NCBI GenBank assembly: GCA_943324725.2
Contig: CALPMR020000174.1
Span: forward strand, 1-6,560
From: Bordetella parapertussis
GTDB lineage: Bacteria; Cyanobacteriota; Cyanobacteriia; PCC-6307; Cyanobiaceae
Reading direction: 5' to 3'
Length of the DNA: 6,560 bases
Shown here: positions 1-6,560 of the stretch, in pieces
Numbering within the stretch: the first letter of the stretch is position 1
Layout of the letters: every line of letters begins with the position of its first letter
Notes under the pieces: model-generated
Database searches by the model: none
What the model was told of the DNA's origin: nothing
What the model saw: only the letters and a program-made list of their open reading frames with translations
Translations under genes and position numbers: made by a program

Positions 1-1968
<1,968 letters not shown>

Positions 1969-1985
<17 letters not shown>

Positions 1986-3576
1986 CCACCTCGAGGCTGC
2001 CGGGGTTGCCCCAGTCGCCGCTGAGCTGATAGCCGCGGGAATTGCCGCCGAGATGGCGCAGGGCCCAGAAGATCGGTTCGGGGCTGGCCAGTTCCAGCTC
2101 CCGGGCGATCGCCTCGAGGTTGCGGGGCTGGCCATCGGCCAGCAGCGTTTCGAGCCGGACCTGCAGGGCCAGCACCTCGGAGGCCGCCTTCTTGCCGGCT
2201 TCGACGCCAGGCTGGTGATAGGCGTTGACGTTGATCAGTTCGCCGTAGAGCCCGACAGCCCGCTCGAACAGGGCCACCAGGCCCCCGAGGCTGCGGGCGT
2301 CGAAGCGCCGCACCGTGATCGTCAGGTTCTGACGATCACCCTCGGTGAGGGCCGAGCGGGTGCCCTGCAGGAAGCCGCAGAGAAAATCGCCGGGCCGCTC
2401 GCCGTTGATCGGGCCGATGTCGGCCGGATCGTCGAGGGCTTCGATGAAGGTGACGAAGAAGTTGTCGAGGCCGTCACGCAGCTGCTGCACGTAGGCGTGC
2501 TGATCGGTGGATCCCTTGTTGCCGTAGACCGCCAGACCCTGGTGCACCACCTGGCCGCTGCGGTCGTGCTTCTTGCCCAAGGACTCCATCACCAGCTGCT
2601 GCAGGTAGCGGCTGAACACCTCGAGCCGGTCCCGGTAGGGCAACACCACCATGTCGCGACGGCCCTGGCCGCCGCCGGCGGCATGCCAGGCCGCCGCCAG
2701 CAGCGCCGCGGGGTTGTGGCGCACCTCGGTGCGGCGGGTGAGCCGGTCCATGGCGGCGGCACCGTCGAGGAAGGCGTGCAGATCGGCACCGATCAGGGCC
2801 GCGGGCAGCAGGCCGACGGCGCTGGTGATGCTGGTGCGCCCGCCGACCCAATCGAACATGTCGAAGCGGCGCAGCCACTGCTCCGCCTGGGCCTGCTTGT
2901 CCAGGTGGCTGTCCAGCATCGTCACGGCCACCGCCTGGGCGGCCCAGACGCCGCCGGCGGCCTCCAGCCGGGCGCGGGACTGGGCCATGCCCAGATGGGG
3001 CTCCGGCGTGCCACCGGATTTGCTGACGACGACCACCAGCGTGCGGCGCAGCCGCTCACCGAGACCGCCGAGGACGACGCTGATGCCCTGGGGGTCAACG
3101 TTGTCGATGAAGTGGAAGGGCAGGCCGCTGCCCTGCGTCTGCAGGGCCCGCACGATCAGCAAAGGGCCGAGGCCGGAGCCGCCGATGCCGATCCAGAGCA
3201 CATCGCTGAACGGTTCACCGCCTGGTGAACGGATCTCGCCGGCGAGAACGGCCTGGCCGAAGGAGGCGAGACGATCGATCTCGAGCCGGATGTGATCGGC
3301 GCTGGCAGCATCGGGGGCCAGCTCGGGAGCCCGCAGCCAGTAGTGACCCACCTGGCGCTGCTCGTCGCCGTTGGCGATCGCACCGGCTTCGAGCGCGGCC
3401 ATCGCCTCGAAGGCCTGCTGAAAACCAGGCTCAAGGCCGTCAAAATCAGGCTGGGACAGGGCCATCCGGCTGACATCGAGCCAGAAGCCGAGGTCTTCGT
3501 CGTACCAGAGCAGCTCGGAAAAGCGTGCCCAGAGGCTGGCTTGATCGTGGCCGTCGAACGGCGGAAGCGAGGTCAT
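1969..3576 (-). CDS. pgi: Glucose-6-phosphate isomerase, complete
   Basis: Interconverts glucose-6-phosphate and fructose-6-phosphate in the cytoplasm, linking glycolysis, gluconeogenesis/glycogen and the oxidative pentose phosphate cycle. The 535-residue product matches cyanobacterial family members in length. Two SIS sugar-phosphate folds are visible: [10 protein letters not shown] (129-138) and SKSGGTPEP (185-193) in the first, then the signature-like GGRTSITS (245-252). By motif alignment the catalytic residues are Glu331 in VMESLGK, His360 in TDQHAY and Lys462 in GVEAGKK. A C-terminal segment of about 50 residues after 485, with [12 protein letters not shown], is typical of cyanobacterial enzymes. 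The ATG at 3576 is chosen because the protein then begins with the family-like stretch leading to [13 protein letters not shown] and has AAGGAG just upstream; the frame stays open to an ATG at 3687, but that 37-residue extension looks unlike the family. Transcribed towards leuS, and divergent from the gene at 3767. Confidence 0.97.
2105..2112. repeat. HIP1 palindrome GCGATCGC
   Basis: Exact HIP1 inside pgi. The flanking bases extend it to the full 10-base form GGCGATCGCC (2104-2113). Confidence 0.85.
3374..3381. repeat. HIP1 palindrome GCGATCGC
   Basis: Exact HIP1 inside the N-terminal part of pgi, at residues AIA of the sequence AGAIANGD. It has a G on the left but an A on the right, so the 10-base form is incomplete. 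Confidence 0.85.
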
Positions 3577-3578
3577 GG

Positions 3579-3584
3579 CTCCTT
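3579..3584 (-). promoter_or_regulatory. Shine-Dalgarno of pgi, unusually close to the start
   Basis: Read on the minus strand, AAGGAG is followed by only two bases (CC) and then the ATG of pgi. The match to the anti-Shine-Dalgarno is strong, but the gap is shorter than the usual 5-9 bases. It supports the ATG at 3576, although the short gap leaves open whether it is used efficiently. No in-frame ATG lies downstream until codon 38. Confidence 0.5.
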
Positions 3585-3728
3585 GGACGCCGCACTTAGC
3601 CTCGGAACCGTATCCAGTCCGCCTGCGTTCCGGCAAGCGGTTGGCACGCTTCGCGGCATGGACGCCACCGTGTGTGGGCCAGCGCACAGACCGATCCCAG
3701 CCACAACGGGCCGATCCGGTGGAGATCC

Positions 3729-3757
3729 TTAACTGTTCAACGAACCATTTCGATTAC
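3729..3757 (+). promoter_or_regulatory. Weak candidate promoter for the gene at 3767
   Basis: TTAACT (3729-3734, 4 of 6 matches to the -35 consensus) and GATTAC (3752-3757, 3 of 6 to the -10 consensus) are separated by 17 bases in the only A/T-rich patch of the spacer. If used, transcription would start within a few bases of the ATG, so the mRNA would be nearly leaderless. That would fit the absence of a Shine-Dalgarno sequence there. The match is poor and the call is tentative. Confidence 0.2.
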
Positions 3758-3766
3758 CCTGCCTCC

Positions 3767-4615
3767 ATGGGCAGTCCTGATAACAAGGCCAGTGTGTCGA
3801 GGCTGGGCCTTGGCCTGATCGGCTGCGGGCTCGTTCTGGCGATGTTGGTGTCCCAGCGGCAGCGCTGGTCACTGGCCCAGCGGCCGGTGTTGTTCAGTGA
3901 CCCGGCCTTGATCGGCAGCCTGGCCAGCAACGGCGCCGACCCCAAAGGCCTGATCAACGAGGGCCAAAGGCCCGATCCGCTCGATTTCTCCGAGGCTGAA
4001 CTGCGTGATCTGAACCGGCGCTTCGGCGTTCACGGACCCCAGCCCAAGCTGGCCCAGCTGTTCACCGAGGGGCTCGATCAACTGCAGCCCCTGCGCGTTC
4101 ACACCCTCTCGCGGATCGAGGAACTGCAGCCGATCATCCTGTCCGAATGCCGCCAGCATCACATCAATCCGATGCTGGTGGCGGCGGTGCTGTTCGATGA
4201 ACTGCAGCATGCCAAACCGGGCGAAGACGCTCCGCTGGTGGCTGAATCCGGCCTGTTCCACACCCACGGGCCCGCCCAGCTCGGCATCGGTGAAATGCAG
4301 AAGCAGGGCTTGCTGAGCCCGAACCCCACCCCTGAGCAGATCAATGAGGCGCGGCTGCACCTGCTCGATCCAGACCGCAACGTTCAGGTGTTGGTGGGCA
4401 AGTTCGCCCGGCTCAGCAAGGCGCTCTCCCTGCCCCGGAACCAGCTGCTGATCGCCAGTGGTTCCCCCCGCGATGCCAAGGCCCTGGCCACCCTGGCCTA
4501 CCTGCACAACGGCAAGCTCGATTACCCCGGTCGCATCCTGCGCTACATGCAGGATCCGGCGCTGCACGGCGTCATCTACGGCAGCCGCACCTCCCCCTCC
4601 AGTCAGCTGATCTAG
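3767..4615 (+). CDS. Membrane-anchored protein with a possible divergent transglycosylase/lysozyme-like domain
   Basis: I do not recognise this 282-residue protein by name. Residues 13-28 form one hydrophobic segment after Arg12, so it is probably anchored with the rest outside the cytoplasm. LIGC (17-20) fits a lipobox, but the hydrophobic stretch continues past the Cys, so an uncleaved anchor is likelier. Three spaced motifs resemble a soluble lytic transglycosylase fold: INPMLVAAVLFDELQH (133-148), where SLT domains have the catalytic Glu (here Glu145); GPAQLGIGEM (168-177), where they have the G-x-GLMQ loop; and LAYLHNGKLDYPGRIL (243-258), like AYNAG. Cutting the glycan strand is therefore a plausible but unproven role; a non-catalytic fold relative is also possible. 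The ATG at 3767 is chosen because it sits just before the membrane segment; an upstream ATG at 3575 would add 64 atypical residues and overlap the pgi start. No Shine-Dalgarno is visible. Confidence 0.85.
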   Translation: MGSPDNKASVSRLGLGLIGCGLVLAMLVSQRQRWSLAQRPVLFSDPALIGSLASNGADPKGLINEGQRPDPLDFSEAELRDLNRRFGVHGPQPKLAQLFTEGLDQLQPLRVHTLSRIEELQPIILSECRQHHINPMLVAAVLFDELQHAKPGEDAPLVAESGLFHTHGPAQLGIGEMQKQGLLSPNPTPEQINEARLHLLDPDRNVQVLVGKFARLSKALSLPRNQLLIASGSPRDAKALATLAYLHNGKLDYPGRILRYMQDPALHGVIYGSRTSPSSQLI

Positions 4616-4627
4616 CCGTCCGCTTCG

Positions 4628-4647
4628 GCAGGCTCACTCAAGCCTGC
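4628..4647. terminator. Hairpin in the convergent spacer, possible bidirectional terminator
   Basis: GCAGGCT (4628-4634), loop CACTCA, and AGCCTGC (4641-4647) form a perfect 7 bp GC-rich stem with a 6-base loop. It lies in the 57 bp between the stop codon of the plus-strand gene (4613-4615) and that of the minus-strand amidase (4673-4675). No T-run follows on either side, so a canonical intrinsic terminator is not shown; position and symmetry are the main support. Confidence 0.4.
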
Positions 4648-4672
4648 ACAGCCAGCCCCGAGCCGCCGCCGC

Positions 4673-5542
4673 TCAGCATTCGACCCCCAGGGCCACCAGG
4701 CGCTGTTCCAGCTCCTGCCAGTCGAAGCTGCGGGGGTCGGAGCGCTCACCGCCCAGGTCGACATGGCGATGGGTGGTGATGTTGGCGGCAGGAATCCGGA
4801 AGCGCCGCATCCAGTCGGCCAGCACCAGGGCGGCGGCGTCGTATTGGGCCTCGGTGTAGCCACTGTGACCATCGGCCTGGTTTTCGCCGTCCATCGGCGT
4901 CTCCAGGCTCAGATGCAGGGCGAAGTTGTTGATCGAGCCACCCACCTTGGGGTTGGTGATCACCCAGACGCCATTGAAGGCTGAATAGCCGGCACCGAAG
5001 GCCCGCTTGACCGGATCGACCACCTGGACGATCTGTCCCTGCTGACCGATCAGGGTGTGATAACTGACCTGGTCGTCGTCGTTGGCATGGGGCGTGATGA
5101 AGGTGTTGATGGCTGAATCGAGGCCATAGACGGTTTCATGCAGCACGATCACCCGGGGGGTGGGATCGATCCGATTGCCGAACACATCGCGGCGGAAGCG
5201 ATCGCCGTAGTTGCTGGGATCGGTGGGAATCCGCTGGATGTGTTGCGCCAGGGTGTTGCGTTCCTGCCAGAGACGCTGCTGCAACTGGGGATCGACGGCA
5301 GCACAGGCCTGGACCAGCGGCGAGGTCCAGCGCAGCGGGGCCGGCGGTTTCGGCGCCAGGCGGGGCACCTGCCTGGTGGCGGGCGACAGGCGCACCTCCT
5401 CGAGCAGATCCAGCAGGGAGGAGCTGCCGCCATTGGTGTTGGCCGTAGCCAGCAGATCGCGGGCGAACCAGGCCAGGCCGCCGAGGCTGAGCAGGGAGGC
5501 CCCTGCCACGGAGGTGAGCAGGGTGCGGGTGCGCGGATTCAT
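4673..5542 (-). CDS. N-acetylmuramoyl-L-alanine amidase (Amidase_2/PGRP type), membrane-anchored
   Basis: Zinc amidase predicted to cleave the bond between N-acetylmuramic acid and L-Ala in peptidoglycan, outside the cytoplasm. It has 289 residues. Residues 8-28 form a hydrophobic anchor or uncleaved signal after a basic start (MNPRTR). About 95 residues of linker follow, with no recognised domain. The amidase domain runs from about 128 to 285: VIVLHET (131-137) gives zinc ligand His135; SYHTLIG (160-166) and GAGYSAFNGVW follow; NNFALHLSLETP (205-216) carries Glu214 at the usual catalytic Glu position; ITTHRH (255-260) and SDPRSFDW (268-275) give His258 and Asp269, aligning with the AmpD ligands His154 and Asp164. 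The ATG at 5542 is chosen because it overlaps the stop of the upstream peptidase gene as ATGA, a typical translational-coupling arrangement. The frame extends to 5581, but that adds only 13 residues before the anchor. No Shine-Dalgarno is evident. The in vivo substrate is inferred from the family. Confidence 0.93.
   Translation of the reverse strand: MNPRTRTLLTSVAGASLLSLGGLAWFARDLLATANTNGGSSSLLDLLEEVRLSPATRQVPRLAPKPPAPLRWTSPLVQACAAVDPQLQQRLWQERNTLAQHIQRIPTDPSNYGDRFRRDVFGNRIDPTPRVIVLHETVYGLDSAINTFITPHANDDDQVSYHTLIGQQGQIVQVVDPVKRAFGAGYSAFNGVWVITNPKVGGSINNFALHLSLETPMDGENQADGHSGYTEAQYDAAALVLADWMRRFRIPAANITTHRHVDLGGERSDPRSFDWQELEQRLVALGVEC
5198..5205. repeat. HIP1 palindrome GCGATCGC
   Basis: Exact HIP1 inside the amidase gene, at residues GDRF in the linker before the catalytic domain. 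Confidence 0.85.
5539..5542 (-). other. ATGA stop/start overlap joining peptidase and amidase genes
   Basis: On the minus strand ATGA holds both the amidase start (ATG, 5542-5540) and the peptidase stop (TGA, 5541-5539). With no clear Shine-Dalgarno in the 18 bases before this ATG, translation of the amidase probably depends on ribosomes finishing the peptidase (translational coupling). This is inferred from layout. Confidence 0.75.
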
Positions 5543-6560
5543 GGTTGCAGCCGGGCCCAGCGACTGCGCCTGGCGCCGCACTCGGGCGCCGCTTCGGGAT
5601 CGACCTGCAGGCTGTAGCGCTGGGGCCTGGGCGGCGCCGCCTGCAGGTGGTGCTCCCTGATCAGCTGCTGGCGGGCGATCAGCAGCCGCAGCCGCGGCGG
5701 TTCAGGGGCCGCCAGCCTGGTGACGACCGGCCAGACCTCCAGTCGGCTGAGGCGCTGGCCATCGACGGCGAGCAGCTCATCCCCCACCTCCAGCCCCGCC
5801 AGCTGGGCCGGGCTGTGGCGCTCCACCCGCCGCAGCCGCAGGCTGCGATCCTCGCCCTGCTCCAGCTGCAGGCCCGTGAACCAGGTGTCACCGGGTTCAG
5901 CCACGACACGCAATCCCAGATCCGCCAGATACACCTCGATCGGGGGATCTTCGGTGCTGTTGAGCCACAGCGGTAAAAGAATGGACAGATCGGGCGCAGG
6001 GCCCGCAAAGGCCCGGATCAGATCCTGCTCGCTGTAGCCGCGGCTCTGGCGGCCGAACGTGCCCCAGAGCTGCTGAAGCACGGCCCCCAGCCAGGAGCCA
6101 TGGCGCCGCAGATGCAGGTCCAGAACCAGCGCCAGCACCGCACCCTTGAGGTAGTAGCTGATCTGGTTGTCGCCGGAATGGGCATCCTGGCGATAGAGCT
6201 TCACCCAGGCTTCTTCGCTGCTCTGGCGCAGGCTCTGAATCCGGCGGCCCGGGGTCAGCAGGTAGCGGCTGAGATCGCCACCGAGATCCTCGAGCAACTC
6301 CGCTTCGCTGCCCAGTCCGGCCGCCAGGGGCAGGAACTGATCCACATAACTGGTGACGCCTTCCGCGAACCAGAGCGTCGGGATCACGCTGGGGCGGTCG
6401 TAGTCGATCGGGCTGAGCTGGGCGGGTCGCAGCCGCCTCACATTCCATTGGTGCAGGTATTCATGGGCCACCAGCTGCAACAGCTTGCGGCGCCCCTCCG
6501 GCCGGGCCAGGGCCTGACGGCCATAGAGCAGCACGGTGCTGTCGTTATGTTCAAGACCGC
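5539..6560 (-). CDS. M61-family metallopeptidase with C-terminal PDZ domain, 5'-truncated by the window edge
   Basis: Zinc metallopeptidase related to glycyl aminopeptidase (MEROPS M61). The frame is open to the window end; 339 C-terminal residues are visible, and the N-terminal domain is missing. In fragment order: GLEHNDS (1-7), the conserved GxEH stretch before the active site; HEYLHQWNVRRLRP (32-45; HEYLH at bases 6451-6465), the HExxH zinc and catalytic site; LWFAEGVTSY (62-71), where Glu66 is the likely third zinc ligand; SYYLKGAVLALVLDL (134-148), a conserved helix; a PDZ domain at about 233-298 with HSPAQLAGLEVGDELLAVDG; and a Pro/Arg-rich tail of about 40 residues. The GTG at 6534 is internal, because conserved family sequence continues upstream of it. 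The stop overlaps the amidase start by 4 bases, so the two are probably one operon. Location (cytoplasm or periplasm) cannot be judged without the N-terminus, and the natural substrate is unknown. Confidence 0.93.
   Translation of the reverse strand, partial: GLEHNDSTVLLYGRQALARPEGRRKLLQLVAHEYLHQWNVRRLRPAQLSPIDYDRPSVIPTLWFAEGVTSYVDQFLPLAAGLGSEAELLEDLGGDLSRYLLTPGRRIQSLRQSSEEAWVKLYRQDAHSGDNQISYYLKGAVLALVLDLHLRRHGSWLGAVLQQLWGTFGRQSRGYSEQDLIRAFAGPAPDLSILLPLWLNSTEDPPIEVYLADLGLRVVAEPGDTWFTGLQLEQGEDRSLRLRRVERHSPAQLAGLEVGDELLAVDGQRLSRLEVWPVVTRLAAPEPPRLRLLIARQQLIREHHLQAAPPRPQRYSLQVDPEAAPECGARRSRWARLQP

Larger units (their letters stand above)
3577..3766. other. Divergent intergenic spacer between pgi and the lysozyme-like gene
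   Basis: This 190 bp region must carry the start signals of both flanking genes if the chosen start codons are right. Its right end (about 3728-3760) is clearly richer in A/T than the surrounding DNA. A weak hairpin can be drawn at 3671-3688 (TGTGTG, loop GGCCAG, CGCACA, with one G-T pair). Open frames run through the spacer on both strands, but they are upstream extensions of the two genes and lack family-like protein sequence. No operator or riboswitch was recognised. Confidence 0.6.

Noticed and set aside
2053..3228. Long plus-strand open frame (391 codons) antisense to pgi
   Set aside because: It is opposite the conserved pgi catalytic region. Its composition is biased (Gln, His, Gly, Ala) and no family features are visible; high GC makes stop codons rare.
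3577..3687. 37-codon N-terminal extension of pgi (ATG at 3687)
   Set aside because: The extra residues are Arg/Gly-rich and unlike the PGI family. The ATG at 3576 has an AAGGAG before it and gives a normal family N-terminus and length.
3671..3688. Weak hairpin TGTGTG / CGCACA in the divergent spacer
   Set aside because: It is only 6 pairs with one wobble in GC-rich DNA, so chance is a sufficient explanation. There is no evidence for an operator or riboswitch.
3575..3766. 64-codon N-terminal extension of the gene at 3767 (ATG at 3575)
   Set aside because: The extension would cross the whole divergent spacer and overlap the pgi start codon. It is low in recognisable features, and the protein from the ATG at 3767 starts sensibly with a short basic segment and a membrane anchor.
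5545..5976. Plus-strand open frame opposite the M61 PDZ region
   Set aside because: It is antisense to the conserved PDZ domain, Gln/Arg/Pro-rich, with no domain signature; a shadow frame.
6532..6534. GTG at 6534 as the start of the M61 peptidase
   Set aside because: The frame continues upstream as GLEHNDST, which matches the conserved GxEH stretch before HExxH in M61 peptidases. The GTG is an internal Val codon and the gene is cut by the window edge.

Overview
The window reads as ordinary chromosomal DNA from a GC-rich cyanobacterium, most likely a Cyanobium/Synechococcus-type picocyanobacterium. This rests on three things: the high GC (about two thirds by eye), the cyanobacterial form of the glucose-6-phosphate isomerase with its extra C-terminal helical segment, and four exact copies of the cyanobacterial palindrome HIP1 (GCGATCGC). 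The lineage is an inference; no rRNA or other marker gene is present.

Layout, left to right. (1) 1-1985, plus strand: the C-terminal three quarters of leucyl-tRNA synthetase (leuS), entering from outside the window. (2) 1969-3576, minus strand: complete glucose-6-phosphate isomerase (pgi), converging on leuS, with the two 3' ends overlapping by 17 bp. (3) 3577-3766: a 190 bp divergent intergenic spacer that should hold the promoters of pgi and of the next gene; no strong consensus promoter is visible. (4) 3767-4615, plus strand: a 282-residue membrane-anchored protein of unknown function, whose core resembles a divergent soluble-lytic-transglycosylase/lysozyme-like domain. (5) 4616-4672: a short convergent spacer holding a perfect 7 bp hairpin. 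(6) 4673-5542 and 5539-6560, minus strand: a two-gene unit read right to left, an M61-family metallopeptidase with a PDZ domain (5' end outside the window) followed by a membrane-anchored N-acetylmuramoyl-L-alanine amidase. They are joined by a 4-base ATGA stop/start overlap.

Functionally, the left half is central housekeeping (translation and upper glycolysis/gluconeogenesis). The right half may be envelope-related: an amidase that cleaves the peptide from the glycan, a possible glycan-cleaving lysozyme-fold protein converging on it, and a peptidase co-transcribed with the amidase. No mobile element, CRISPR array, tRNA or rRNA, phage gene or defence system was seen. I found no convincing new biological system; the most interesting item is the uncharacterised lysozyme-like protein next to the amidase.
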